Source: Thermocaproicibacter sp036260805
GTDB lineage: Bacteria > Bacillota > Clostridia > Oscillospirales > Acutalibacteraceae
Assembly (NCBI GenBank): GCA_036260805.1
Contig: DATALZ010000005.1
Location: forward strand, 1-64,000
Direction: 5' to 3'
DNA: 64,000 nucleotides
Part shown: positions 16,022 through 24,240 of the stretch, one piece after another
Numbering within the stretch: position 1 is the first letter of the stretch
Layout of the letters: every line of letters starts with the position of its first letter
Position numbers and translations under genes: made by a program
Notes under the pieces: model-generated
Databases searched by the model: none
What the model was told of the DNA's origin: nothing
Seen by the model: the letters and a program-made list of their open reading frames with translations, nothing else

Positions 16022-16780
16022 ATGCGTATTTACTGTGCCTGTACGAAAAAGGCCGTAGCTTCTCTGCTGGCCCTGATCGGTGCTGCTGTCTTATTGATCT
16101 CAGCCGTCATCGCTGTGAGTGCATACGGAATCGGCCTGCCGAAAAACGAAACTCTAAAGGGCAGAGAAACGGTCATTATCGATCCGGGGCACGGTGAACC
16201 GGACGGCGGCGCCGTCGGAGCGGACGGCGTAATCGAGAAGAATATCAACCTTTCCATTTCTCAGAAACTGAAAAACTTTTTTCTGGCCGCAGGATATGCC
16301 GTTATCATGACGAGGGAAGACGACAATGCAATCTATGACAAGGGAAGCAAAACAATTCGCCAAAAAAAGAATACCGATCTGCATAACAGATTGGCAATCA
16401 TCAATGCCCATCCGGAAGCTATTTTTATCAGCATTCACCAGAACATCAGCACATCTTCAAAAACAAGCGGTTCTCTGGCACTTTATTCGCCCAATAATGA
16501 AGAAAGCAAAACACTTGCCCAATTGATTCAGACCCATATCGTAAAACTGCTTCAGCCTGAGAATAAAAAGGCGATTGCTCCGGCCCGCAAGACGCTATAT
16601 CTTATGAATCAGGCAAAATCACCGGCCGTAATTGTAGAATGCGGCTTTTTGTCCAATCCTTCCGAATGTAAACTGCTGCAGGATGATGTTTATCAGAATA
16701 AAATGGCCTTCGCTATCTATTGCGGGGCGTTGGAATTTGAAGATTCCAGCGACAGCATTTCTAATCATGGCACTGGTTAA
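16022..16780 (+). CDS. cwlD: N-acetylmuramoyl-L-alanine amidase (Amidase_3, CwlD-like)
   Basis: About 252 residues. The ATG at 16022 (GGGGG 11 nt upstream) gives a protein with an N-terminal membrane/signal helix (AVASLLALIGAAVLLISAV), preferable to a TTG at 16001. The zinc amidase motifs are DPGHGEPDGGAVG (His ligand), EKNINLSIS (Glu), ISIHQN (His) and the catalytic-Glu region VECGFLSNP. The enzyme cleaves the bond between N-acetylmuramic acid and L-Ala of peptidoglycan. Its single-domain form and length match CwlD, which makes muramic-delta-lactam in spore cortex; the symbol is tentative. A polysaccharide deacetylase gene (the class containing PdaA, CwlD's partner) lies convergently next to it. 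Confidence 0.82.
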   Translation: MRIYCACTKKAVASLLALIGAAVLLISAVIAVSAYGIGLPKNETLKGRETVIIDPGHGEPDGGAVGADGVIEKNINLSISQKLKNFFLAAGYAVIMTREDDNAIYDKGSKTIRQKKNTDLHNRLAIINAHPEAIFISIHQNISTSSKTSGSLALYSPNNEESKTLAQLIQTHIVKLLQPENKKAIAPARKTLYLMNQAKSPAVIVECGFLSNPSECKLLQDDVYQNKMAFAIYCGALEFEDSSDSISNHGTG

Positions 16781-16800
16781 AATAAGCCCGGGGCACTGTT

Positions 16801-17667
16801 TTACTTCACGGTTTTCAATACTTTTTGCAGCGCCGTTTGTATGGGTACGCCGTGAATTCTGCATACACGGTTTAATCCAAACAGCTTTTCCGGGTCTTTT
16901 GTAATAATATTCACTCCGTAGTCGCATGTTAAGCTTGCCTTGAAACCAAGTTTTTTCAGAATCGCTTCGGATTCATTGCTGTACTTTCCGTATGGATACG
17001 CAAAGGTGTTCGGCAATGTTCCGGTGTTCGTTAGAATCTCATCTTGCAGCTTTTCAATATCATCCGTCAGTACCTGTTCGTAATGGGATGACGACTCGTT
17101 TTTATTTTTTTTGCATCCGAGGCGTTTGCTGTTCATAGTGTGCATGTTATAGGTGTGATTCTGAATTTCAACAAGACCGGATTCCTTCATCTCTTTAATC
17201 TGGCTCCACGTAACGTGAGAATAGTCCAGATTATTATCCGGTATGCGCGTAAAATCGTCCGTATTTTTACCGATAATGGACAGGACAATTTTCATGTTGT
17301 ATTTCTTCAAAAGAGGATACAGGTAAACGTAGTTGTTTAAGTACCCATCGTCAAAAGAGAGAATAATCGGCTTTTCAGGCAGATTTCCTTTGCCGTCAAC
17401 ATAACGAATCAAATCTGTCATGTTAATGGTGGTATAGTTGTTCTCTTTCAGATATTTCAAATCGCTTTCCATTTCGCCGGGAGTGATTACATCCTTGCGG
17501 GTTTTAAATGTTTTTACTTCATGGTACATGAAAATAGGTACGGTAATCCCGTCAGTTTTTGAATCGGTTTTTTGAACCGGATTCGGGATCTGTGCGATTA
17601 ATATTCCAGCAATAATAAGAACAACAATGAAGATTCCAATCAGTTTTTTATGGAAAGTCATATGCAT
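16801..17667 (-). CDS. Membrane-anchored polysaccharide deacetylase (NodB domain)
   Basis: 288 residues: an N-terminal anchor or signal helix (LIGIFIVVLIIAGILIA), then a carbohydrate esterase 4 domain. Motif 1 is SFDDGY (catalytic Asp and metal Asp), motif 2 NHTYNMH supplies two metal His, and FAYPYGKYS is motif 3. Enzymes of this type remove acetyl groups from GlcNAc or MurNAc in peptidoglycan or exopolysaccharide outside the membrane. GGGAGG lies 11 nt before the ATG. Its stop codon lies 20 nt from the end of the convergent amidase gene. Substrate not determinable from sequence. Confidence 0.87.
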   Translation of the reverse strand: MHMTFHKKLIGIFIVVLIIAGILIAQIPNPVQKTDSKTDGITVPIFMYHEVKTFKTRKDVITPGEMESDLKYLKENNYTTINMTDLIRYVDGKGNLPEKPIILSFDDGYLNNYVYLYPLLKKYNMKIVLSIIGKNTDDFTRIPDNNLDYSHVTWSQIKEMKESGLVEIQNHTYNMHTMNSKRLGCKKNKNESSSHYEQVLTDDIEKLQDEILTNTGTLPNTFAYPYGKYSNESEAILKKLGFKASLTCDYGVNIITKDPEKLFGLNRVCRIHGVPIQTALQKVLKTVK

Positions 17668-17790
17668 TTTAATGACTGCCTCCCATAATTTAAATACATT
17701 ACCTTAGTATGGATTGCTTCTGTCGATTTATAGATGAAAATATATGACATATTTTTCTGACCGGTTTTCACCCCAAAAGAGCGCAAAAAA

Positions 17791-17815
17791 TGCCCGCCAA
17801 AGAAGCTGGCGGGCA
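17791..17815 (-). terminator. Terminator of the EamA transporter gene
   Basis: TGCCCGCCA / TGGCGGGCA 9-bp stem. On the minus strand it is followed by TTTTTT (17790-17785), 53 nt past the transporter stop codon. Confidence 0.85.
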
Positions 17816-17867
17816 TAATATGAAAAATCCTATCGTAAAGTAAAAATTTAAAAGTTATCAAGTTACT

Positions 17868-18728
17868 TTAGAATAATAACAAAATTGTACCTGCTAAAAG
17901 GAAAAGCAGTCCAATGAACGCCTTTGTTGTAAGCTTTTCTTTTAAAAATAAACGGGAGAAAAGAATTGTTACGACAATGCTTAGCTTATCAATGGGAACG
18001 ACTACGCTTGCCTTGCCTTCCTGTAAAGCGCGGTAATAACAAAGCCAGGAAAGCCCGGTGGCAAGTCCGGAAAGTGTGATAAATAACCAGCTCATTTTGT
18101 CAATGCTTTTTATTAGAACCTGCTTTTTTTGAAAGAATACAATTCCCCATGCCATAACCAGGACAACAATCGTTCGAATGGCAGTTCCCAAATTTGATTC
18201 GATTCCCTGAATACCGACTTTCCCAAGGATCGAAGTTAAAGCGGCAAATACGGCAGAAAAAATGGCGTAAAGAAGCCATGAATTACTTTTAACATCCGAG
18301 GGTTCCGATTCACGCTTTTGTATCATCAAATATGTACCAATGGCAAGCAGCACGATTCCCGCCACTGACAGGATTTTAGGAGTTTCCCCTAAAAACAGAA
18401 ACGCCAGAAGGATCGTTAAAATCGTACTGCTTTTGTCAACAGGGGTGACTTTGTTTACATTTCCGAGCTGTAAAGCTCTAAAATAGCAAAGCCAGGATGC
18501 TCCGGTTGATGCTCCCGATAAAATTAAAAATACAAGGCTGCGGCTTGAAATAGAACCAATCGTGCCCTGTGAGCCTACAACAAAAACCATCAGCCATGAG
18601 AACAGAAGCACAATCACTGTACGAAGTGCCGTGGCTAAATTAGAGTCTGTTTTCTTAATTCCTACTTTTGCCAAAATACTGGTCATTCCGGCGAATAACG
18701 CGGAGCCAAAAGCATATAAAATCCACAT
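17868..18728 (-). CDS. EamA-family (DMT superfamily) permease
   Basis: 286 residues forming ten hydrophobic helices in two homologous EamA halves: residues about 1-138 and 150-286 repeat the motif ATGLSWLCYYRALQ.G...V.P.DK (first half GASWLCYFRALQLGNVNKVTPVDK). Members export or import small metabolites such as amino acids or sugars; the substrate here is unknown. The gene is somewhat AT-richer than its surroundings. Dispersed element copy C lies just upstream of its start, between it and the HTH gene, which is also on the minus strand. Confidence 0.88.
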   Translation of the reverse strand: MWILYAFGSALFAGMTSILAKVGIKKTDSNLATALRTVIVLLFSWLMVFVVGSQGTIGSISSRSLVFLILSGASTGASWLCYFRALQLGNVNKVTPVDKSSTILTILLAFLFLGETPKILSVAGIVLLAIGTYLMIQKRESEPSDVKSNSWLLYAIFSAVFAALTSILGKVGIQGIESNLGTAIRTIVVLVMAWGIVFFQKKQVLIKSIDKMSWLFITLSGLATGLSWLCYYRALQEGKASVVVPIDKLSIVVTILFSRLFLKEKLTTKAFIGLLFLLAGTILLLF

Positions 18729-18752
18729 TTTTATTTACTCCATTGCAAATTA

Positions 18753-18818
18753 TTACAGCATTTCCAGTTCAATTGTGAAATTGGTTTGTGTTTATCCTTT
18801 GGTCTGAAATTGCTGTAA
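18753..18818. repeat. Dispersed palindromic element, copy C (short form)
   Basis: TTACAGCATTTCCAG at the left and TGCTGTAA at the right, with interior blocks TTGTGAAATTGGTTTGTG, TTATCC and GGTCTGAAAT matching copies A and B. It lacks the large internal hairpin of copy B. Confidence 0.7.
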
Positions 18819-18847
18819 ATTGTTTTCAGCTAAGAAAACGAAATCAA

Positions 18848-19288
18848 TTATTTCGTTTCTAGCCTTGAGCCTTCACGCAAATTCCAGAATATTTTAAATT
18901 CTAATTTTTCAATTTCCCGCTGCTGTTTGTAGCTGATTCGAAGGGTTGCCTGCTCCGGTAGATTGATTTCTCTGTTAAGATCATGTAAGAGTGACTGTAT
19001 GTTATTCCCATTTTCATCCAAAGTAGCCAGCGCATCGCTGATTTCACGAAGCAAAACTTTGGATTCTCCGGGCGTGTCCTTAGAAACCATATACAGCTCA
19101 TTCTGGTTAATATATTGAATGGAATCTCCGGCAGCTAACCACTGAATTAAGGCTTGTCGGCTGAACCGCCATTCTCTTCCGATTTTGCGTGCCGGGATGT
19201 GTTCTTCCCGCAATAATTTTATCAGTGTCTTTTCACTGACGCCTAAAAACTCAGTAGCCTGCTCAATATTTAATATATCGTTATCCAT
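18848..19288 (-). CDS. Helix-turn-helix DNA-binding protein (excisionase/MerR-like HTH_17)
   Basis: 146 residues. Residues 5-52 (LNIEQATEFLGVSEKTLIKL and RKIGREWRFSRQALIQWL) form the winged HTH typical of excisionase-family proteins, with the GREWRFSR wing. The remaining 90 residues are a helical, possibly coiled-coil region (LATLDENGNNIQSLLHDLNR, TLRISYKQQREIEKLEFKI) of unknown partner. No integrase or other mobile-element gene is nearby, so it is more likely a regulator than a phage excisionase. A canonical TTGACA promoter lies about 150 nt upstream. Confidence 0.75.
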   Translation of the reverse strand: MDNDILNIEQATEFLGVSEKTLIKLLREEHIPARKIGREWRFSRQALIQWLAAGDSIQYINQNELYMVSKDTPGESKVLLREISDALATLDENGNNIQSLLHDLNREINLPEQATLRISYKQQREIEKLEFKIFWNLREGSRLETK

Positions 19289-19433
19289 ACTGCTGAAAAG
19301 CCTCTTTTCATTATGATCTACTCCATGATCTACTCCGTCGCTTGCGGCGATTTTTTAATCCGCACTCCGCCCCTGGGGGCGATATCAAAGATGCACAGCG
19401 GCTTGCCGTGGTAAGGTTCATTGATATACTAAC

Positions 19434-19462
19434 AGCATACTTCTATCTTATCTTCTTGTCAA
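19434..19462 (-). promoter_or_regulatory. Promoter for the HTH_17 protein gene
   Basis: Minus strand: consensus TTGACA at 19462-19457, 17-nt spacer, TATGCT at 19439-19434. Gives a leader of roughly 140 nt. Confidence 0.55.
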
Positions 19463-19578
19463 TCATAACTGTAGATGATAGTAAAATGGCAGTACATAAT
19501 ATCAGTTTAAGATCAATTATACCCATTTAAGTAACAATCTCAAATTAAGTCAAGCTAACAAAATTTCTGCACAACAAC

Positions 19579-19610
19579 AAGAAAGGAGTGCCAATCGGCA
19601 CTCCTTTCTT
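19579..19610 (-). terminator. Terminator of the LexA-like gene
   Basis: Perfect 14-bp stem AAGAAAGGAGTGCC / GGCACTCCTTTCTT with a 4-nt loop, 30 nt past the stop codon on the minus strand, followed by TTGTTGTTG. Confidence 0.75.
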
Positions 19611-19639
19611 GCAATCTGTTGAATTTAAACCCAGATCTG

Positions 19640-20257
19640 TCAGTAATACCTCATGCTGGACACAACGCGCCCGAGAATCTCCACTTGGGGAACGATAATG
19701 GGTTCCATGTCCGGGTTTTCCGGCTGAAGCCGATAATGACCTTTTTCTTTGTAAAAACGTTTTACTGTCGCCTCGTCATCGATCATGGCGGCTACAATCT
19801 GTCCGTTCTCCGCATAGGGCGTTTGCTCTACTATAACAATATCGCCGTCGTAGATTCCTGCGTCAATCATCGACATGCCCCTCACACGCAGTGCAAACAG
19901 ATCATTGCCGTTTCGTTCGTTCCGCGGCAGATATTCAATGAAACCATCCAGGTTTTCCACTACGGTAATCGGAACTCCTGCTGCAATATTGCCCAAAATC
20001 GGAACCTTAATCACTCGGCCAGGCTCCTTCTTGGGCACTATGTGCGGATTGGCCTGTGAATTTTCATATTCCATAAGGTCACCCGGCTGGCAGTCCAGAA
20101 CTTTGCACAGGGATGCAATAGCGTCTGTGGTTACGCTTTTTCCTTCCCGCAGCTTTTGCAGCGTGCTTTGCGAAATAATATTATCTTTTCGAATACGATA
20201 CGTTGAAAGGCCCTCGCTTTTCATGAGGGCAAATAATTTTCTGTAGTCCATTGGCAT
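19640..20257 (-). CDS. LexA-like autocleaving repressor with Cro/CI-type HTH (S24 peptidase)
   Basis: About 205 residues. The N-terminal domain (about 4-64) is a Cro/CI-type HTH (KLFALMKSEGLSTYRIRK, SQSTLQKLREG, ASLCKVLDCQPGDLM) rather than the winged HTH of canonical LexA. The C-terminal S24 domain has the Ala93-Gly94 cleavage site (GNIAAGVP), Ser129 (RGMSMIDAG) and Lys166 (EATVKRFYK), so RecA-stimulated self-cleavage is expected. The ATG at 20257 has AGGTG 6 nt upstream; a GTG at 20266 is also in frame. The architecture is that of CI-like or HTH-S24 regulators; no phage genes are nearby. Paired palindromes in the upstream region may be its operators. Confidence 0.82.
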   Translation of the reverse strand: MPMDYRKLFALMKSEGLSTYRIRKDNIISQSTLQKLREGKSVTTDAIASLCKVLDCQPGDLMEYENSQANPHIVPKKEPGRVIKVPILGNIAAGVPITVVENLDGFIEYLPRNERNGNDLFALRVRGMSMIDAGIYDGDIVIVEQTPYAENGQIVAAMIDDEATVKRFYKEKGHYRLQPENPDMEPIIVPQVEILGRVVSSMRYY

Positions 20258-20377
20258 TCGTTTCACCTGCTGTAGCTTGATTAAACACGTTTTTCGGTTA
20301 AAAATGCGTGTAAATATATCGTCCAGTTTATTATAGCTGTTTCAAGGCTCGTTATAAAGTGCCCAAACTCATAAAAT

Positions 20378-20436
20378 TATGCACCTTAATTCGTGCACAA
20401 TTACTGTTGCGTATGCACCTTATAAAGTGTACAATT
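20378..20436. promoter_or_regulatory. Two direct copies of a palindromic operator candidate
   Basis: Copies at 20378-20402 and 20412-20436, spaced 34 bp start to start, agree at 20 of 25 positions. Each is itself a palindrome: TGCAC-N8-GTGCA in the first and TGCAC-N8-GTGTA in the second. A further related TTATAAAGTG occurs at 20352-20361. They lie between the LexA-like gene (minus) and a small membrane protein gene (plus). Confidence 0.5.
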
Positions 20437-20472
20437 TAATTAACAAGATGATAAATGAAAAGGAATGATCTT

Positions 20473-20721
20473 ATGCTTTTAAAAACAGCTTATTTTATAA
20501 AACTCTTTTTGATTGTGGTTCTTACGACGGCGATTTTTGCATCTGTTGAAATTTTACTGGATCAGCCGGCTCTGTTTATTTTTATCACGGCAGGATGTTC
20601 CGCCCTGATTCGCCTTATCTGGCATTCGGCCCTAAAGAATGAAAAGATGTTGGCCGCAAGAGAAATTCCTCTGAATAAACAGGAAAGACCCTTGCATCCG
20701 GATTTGAAGCGTGCCGCCTGA
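20473..20721 (+). CDS. Small two-helix membrane protein, hypothetical
   Basis: 82 residues if started at the ATG at 20473, which has AAAGGA 8 nt upstream; an ATG at 20455 lacks a binding site. Two hydrophobic helices are evident (FIKLFLIVVLTTAIFASVEI and ALFIFITAGCSALIRLIW), followed by a basic tail (KNEKMLAAREIPLNKQ). I do not recognise a family. It is transcribed divergently from the LexA-like repressor across shared palindromes, so it may be a target of that repressor. Confidence 0.6.
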   Translation: MLLKTAYFIKLFLIVVLTTAIFASVEILLDQPALFIFITAGCSALIRLIWHSALKNEKMLAAREIPLNKQERPLHPDLKRAA

Positions 20722-20877
20722 AAAAGCTTATGCTTTTCTATAATACCGAAACAGGCGCCGCCAGGGTCTTCGACGATCGAATATGTTGCTGCGATACCTT
20801 TTTCTGTTGTAATTGGTCGTATTCAAGAATATAATAAAATATATATTTCTTGATACAAGGCCATGAAAGGGAACAAA

Positions 20878-21603
20878 ATGTACCGCAATATTCTTTTCGA
20901 CTTATATGGCACGTTAATTGACCTTAAAACAGATGAAGAAAAACATGCTTTCTGGGAAAGCCTTTCGCTCTTTTTCAGCTATAACGGCGCGCAGTATACC
21001 TGTGACGAACTGAAAACAAAGTATCTTGAACTGGTTGCGCACAGATTGGCTGAAAACATCGGCACCAGATATCCGGACACAAAAATTATTCTGGTGCTTC
21101 AGGCGCTGTACGCAGAAAAAGGCGTAAAAGCGTCGGACGAGCTCCTTGACCACACAACCAAGCTGTTTCGCGCTGCTTCTACGGAATATATACGGCTCTA
21201 TCCCGGCGTCCGCGAACTGCTGGACGCGCTTCGTGAAAATAAGAAGAACTTATATATCCTCTCAAACGGCCAGCGGGAGTTTTCTGCTCCTGAACTGCGG
21301 CATCTTGGAATTTATGATTCTTTCAAGGCTCTGTATAGCTCGGCCGAAATCGGCGTCTGCAAGCCGGATAAGCAGTTCTTCGATTTTTTGTTAAAAAAAG
21401 AAGGTCTGAATCCGAAAGAATGCCTATTCGTCGGCAATGACTCCCAAACCGATATTTTGGGTGCAAATGCGGCCGGAATGGATTCTGTGTATATCCACAG
21501 CAACCAGTCCCGCAATGTAACTGAGACAACGGCCACCTATGAAATCTGGGACGGCGACGTATCAAAAGTGCTTTCCTATGCACTTGCGGAACCGGCGGGC
21601 TAA
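20878..21603 (+). CDS. HAD family hydrolase (YjjG-like)
   Basis: About 241 residues from the ATG at 20878 (AGGG 6 nt upstream; an ATG at 20863 has no site). HAD motifs: DLYGTLID (nucleophile Asp at about 8), ILSNGQ (Thr/Ser motif II), GVCKPDKQFFDF (Lys) and FVGNDSQTDILGA (acidic motif III). An alpha-helical C1 cap lies between motifs I and II. The order resembles YjjG/YfnB-type 5'-nucleotidases that dephosphorylate non-canonical pyrimidine nucleotides, but specificity is not visible. The following P-loop kinase gene starts 27 nt later on the same strand. Confidence 0.85.
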   Translation: MYRNILFDLYGTLIDLKTDEEKHAFWESLSLFFSYNGAQYTCDELKTKYLELVAHRLAENIGTRYPDTKIILVLQALYAEKGVKASDELLDHTTKLFRAASTEYIRLYPGVRELLDALRENKKNLYILSNGQREFSAPELRHLGIYDSFKALYSSAEIGVCKPDKQFFDFLLKKEGLNPKECLFVGNDSQTDILGANAAGMDSVYIHSNQSRNVTETTATYEIWDGDVSKVLSYALAEPAG

Positions 21604-21630
21604 ATAAGATATGTAATATTGAGGTAGAGA

Positions 21631-22146
21631 ATGAAGATTGCTATTTTGGGATACAGCGGCAGCGGAAAGTCAACACTTGCCGGCCAATTGGCAGACTATT
21701 ATCATTCTTCCGTACTGTATCTGGATACGGTTCAGTTTTTGCCCAACTGGGTCGAACGCGATAAAAATGAAAGCCGTTCCATTGTGTCCCATTTCATGCA
21801 GGACAACAACGCATGGGTCATTGACGGTAATTATGGTTCGTTTTTGCAGAAAGAGCGTCTGGAGCAGGCAGATCAGATAATTATTCTGAATTTTCCGCGC
21901 AGAATATGTCTTTACCGAGCGCTGAAAAGATATTTTCACAATCGAAACAGAACCCGGGTCAGCATGGCTGCCGGCTGCAACGAGAAAATGGACCGGGAAT
22001 TCGTCTGGTGGATTTTGCACGAGGGAAGAACGAAAAAGAAACGGGAGCATTACAAAGAAATTGCATCCTCATACATAGATAAAACAGTTGTTTTAAAAAA
22101 TCCTGAGCAGGTCAGTCGATTTTTGAAACAGACGATAAGTCGCTAA
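21631..22146 (+). CDS. P-loop nucleotide kinase-like protein (FlaR / topology-modulation family)
   Basis: 171 residues with the Walker A motif GYSGSGKST at 7-15, then LDTVQFLPNW, VIDGNYG and a lid-like basic region (RRICLYRALKRYFHNRNRTR). These are hallmarks of the adenylate-kinase-related family often annotated as DNA topology modulation protein FlaR; the biochemical role is uncertain and probably nucleotide or small-molecule phosphorylation. GAGGTAGAG precedes the ATG. It sits between the HAD phosphatase and the epimerase on the same strand with short gaps. Confidence 0.8.
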   Translation: MKIAILGYSGSGKSTLAGQLADYYHSSVLYLDTVQFLPNWVERDKNESRSIVSHFMQDNNAWVIDGNYGSFLQKERLEQADQIIILNFPRRICLYRALKRYFHNRNRTRVSMAAGCNEKMDREFVWWILHEGRTKKKREHYKEIASSYIDKTVVLKNPEQVSRFLKQTISR

Positions 22147-22178
22147 ATATATCTCCTAAATTTATAACAAAGGTGGAA

Positions 22179-23267
22179 ATGATTTTGAAAATTAAAGAAA
22201 TTGAGATTGGCGAAATTTTTGTACCATTGGTAACTCCTTTCAAAACCGCTTTGCGCACTGTAGAAAATGTGGAAGATATTGTTGTTAAAATTACGACGGA
22301 CACAGGCGAAGTCGGATTTGGCGAAGCGCCGCCGACTGCGGTGATCACCGGCGACACCAAAGGTTCCATCGTCTGCGCGATCCGTGACTTTATTCGTCCG
22401 GCTATCATAGGCATGGAAATTGAAGATATCGACGGAATTATGGAAAAACTGGACTCCTGCATTCAAAAAAACACCAGCGCGAAAGCCTGTGTGGACATGG
22501 CAGTTTATGATTTGTATGGCAAACGCTTTCATGCCCCTCTCTATCAGCTTTTGGGCGGCTACCGCAAAGAGTTCGAAACAGATTTGACAATCAGCGTCAA
22601 CCCGATTGACGAAATGGTAAAAGACAGCCTCACCGCGGTAAAACGCGGCTACCGCATCTTAAAAACGAAAGTCGGCAAAGAGGGTATCAAAGACATTGCC
22701 CGTATTTCAGCGATCCGCGAAGCGGTCGGAAAAGACATAAAAATCCGCGTTGACGCGAATCAGGGCTGGACGGCAAAAGAAGCAATCCATATTTTATCTG
22801 CCATGGAAGACAAAGGCCTTAACATCGAACTGTGCGAGCAGCCGGTAAAGGCTCACGATCTGGACGGAATGCGCGCCGTAACAAAAGCAGTCTATACGCC
22901 GATTCTGGCAGATGAAAGTGTGTTTTCTCCGGAAGATGCAGCAGAAATCATCCGCACTCACGCAGCGGATTTAATCAACATTAAGCTGATGAAAACAGGC
23001 GGAATCCACAATGCGCTAAAAATATGCAGCATTGCGGAGACCTATGGCGTGGAGTGCATGGTCGGCTGTATGCTCGAGAGCAAAGTTTCCGTCAGCGCGG
23101 CGGCACATCTGGCTGCTGCAAAGAGCATCATTACGCGCACGGATTTGGACGGCCCGTCGCTTTGCAAAATTGACCCGTTCAAGGGCGGCCCGGATTTCCT
23201 TGAAAACAGGATTGTGATGAACGATCTTCCTGGTATCGGGATTCAAACTGTACCTGCATTTCAATGA
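22179..23267 (+). CDS. Dipeptide epimerase (enolase superfamily, L-Ala-D/L-Glu epimerase type)
   Basis: About 362 residues. Enolase-superfamily, muconate-lactonizing subgroup: base Lys in LKTKVGKEG, metal ligands Asp in RVDANQGW, Glu in ELCEQPV and Asp in LADES, and the second base Lys in NIKLMKTGG. The C-terminal DGPSLCKIDPFKGG corresponds to the DxD substrate motif region of dipeptide epimerases, which interconvert L-Ala-D-Glu and L-Ala-L-Glu in murein peptide recycling. Start is ambiguous: GTG 22173, ATG 22179 (AGGTGG only 2 nt away) or TTG 22185 (AGGTGG at 8 nt, the best spacing). Cytosolic. Confidence 0.85.
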   Translation: MILKIKEIEIGEIFVPLVTPFKTALRTVENVEDIVVKITTDTGEVGFGEAPPTAVITGDTKGSIVCAIRDFIRPAIIGMEIEDIDGIMEKLDSCIQKNTSAKACVDMAVYDLYGKRFHAPLYQLLGGYRKEFETDLTISVNPIDEMVKDSLTAVKRGYRILKTKVGKEGIKDIARISAIREAVGKDIKIRVDANQGWTAKEAIHILSAMEDKGLNIELCEQPVKAHDLDGMRAVTKAVYTPILADESVFSPEDAAEIIRTHAADLINIKLMKTGGIHNALKICSIAETYGVECMVGCMLESKVSVSAAAHLAAAKSIITRTDLDGPSLCKIDPFKGGPDFLENRIVMNDLPGIGIQTVPAFQ

Positions 23268-23345
23268 TGAAGAAAGTTCGGCTGTTCAGACCTGATATTG
23301 CAGCCGGATGCAGCGGTTGAACCTGTAAAAGTAAATAAAGGCTTG

Positions 23346-23407
23346 TATCATAGCCAAACTATGATATGAATTTTGTTATCTCCCCTGCCTTTTACAGGGG
23401 AGATAAC
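23346..23407. other. Two adjacent hairpins in the epimerase-exporter spacer
   Basis: A TATCATAG/CTATGATA stem (23346-23366) and a perfect 13-bp GTTATCTCCCCTG/CAGGGGAGATAAC stem (23375-23407). Neither is followed by a clear T run, so they look like RNA structure or protein sites rather than standard terminators, though the second may still stop transcription after the epimerase gene. Confidence 0.5.
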
Positions 23408-23472
23408 GTCTTGTGTAAGTAATTTTTATTTTAGAATTTGATTTGCAGAAATCTGGTAAGGATGATCTCATC

Positions 23473-24240
23473 ATGTCAAAAAGTCAGAAAATTCTTAATC
23501 TCGCAGTTGCAGTTGGCGAAGAATTACTGAAAAACGGAGCGGAAATCTATCGTGTGCAGGATACCATCATTCATATTATTGAAGCATTTGGAATTACTGA
23601 CTACAATGTGTATGTAATCTCAAACGGAATCTTTGCAACGGTTAACGAAAACCAAGAAGACGCGCATAGCTCGGTAAGACATGTTCCGCTCGGAAATGTG
23701 AACTTAAACAGAATAGCAGAAATCAATCAGCTTTCCAGAGATTTATGCGGCCACAGCATGACGGTTGAAAAGGCTTACGATGTTTTAGACCAATCCTGCA
23801 AAACAAAATGCAATCCGTTCTACATCCAGGTATTGTCCTACGGCATGGGAAGCGCATGCTTCTGCTATTTATTTGGCGGCAGTGTATTTGACAGCCTTGC
23901 CGCTTTCATCCTTGGGGTAGTACTCGGAGTCTATTCCGTTGATGCAAATCGACGCAGAAAATCAAAGTTTGTATCCTGCATATTGGGCAGCGCCATTGTT
24001 ACCGCAGGCAGCATCCTTTTCTCCCGTGGGTTTGCGATATCAACGGACAAAGTAATTATCGGCGCGATCATCCCGCTGGTTCCGGGCGTATCCTTTACAA
24101 CGTCGGTCCGGGAGTTTTTCAATGGTGATTATCTGTCCGGCAGCATTCACCTGATCGACGCTCTTTTAATTGCGGCGTGCATAGCAATCGGCGTCGGAGC
24201 CTCGATGCAATGCTATCATTTCCTTGGTGGTAAACTATGA
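23473..24240 (+). CDS. Threonine/serine exporter family protein, N-terminal subunit (ThrE/DUF1212, YjjP-like)
   Basis: About 255 residues from the ATG at 23473 (AAGGA 10 nt upstream; a TTG at 23443 is unlikely). The soluble first part has the DUF1212 motif LLKNGAEIYRVQDTI and VISNGIFATV; about five hydrophobic helices follow (FYIQVLSYGMGSACFCYLF, GAIIPLVPGVSFTTSVREF). Together with the next gene it forms the split version of ThrE, which exports threonine and serine across the membrane. The stop overlaps the next start as ATGA, indicating a coupled two-subunit transporter. Confidence 0.85.
   Translation: MSKSQKILNLAVAVGEELLKNGAEIYRVQDTIIHIIEAFGITDYNVYVISNGIFATVNENQEDAHSSVRHVPLGNVNLNRIAEINQLSRDLCGHSMTVEKAYDVLDQSCKTKCNPFYIQVLSYGMGSACFCYLFGGSVFDSLAAFILGVVLGVYSVDANRRRKSKFVSCILGSAIVTAGSILFSRGFAISTDKVIIGAIIPLVPGVSFTTSVREFFNGDYLSGSIHLIDALLIAACIAIGVGASMQCYHFLGGKL

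Larger units (their letters stand above)
19289..19639. other. Intergenic region upstream of the HTH gene
   Basis: 351 nt holding, from left to right, a duplicated TGATCTACTCC (about 19315-19336), a GC hairpin CGTCGC/GCGGCG with a following T run (19336-19356), the minus-strand promoter at 19434-19462 and the terminator of the LexA-like gene at 19579-19610. No gene seen. Confidence 0.5.

Noticed and set aside
18848..19288. Excisionase-like HTH protein read as part of a mobile element
   Set aside because: No integrase, attachment-site duplication or other mobile genes around it; HTH_17 is common in chromosomal regulators.
19640..20257. Calling the repressor canonical lexA
   Set aside because: The N-terminal domain is Cro/CI type rather than the LexA winged HTH, so only LexA-like is supported.
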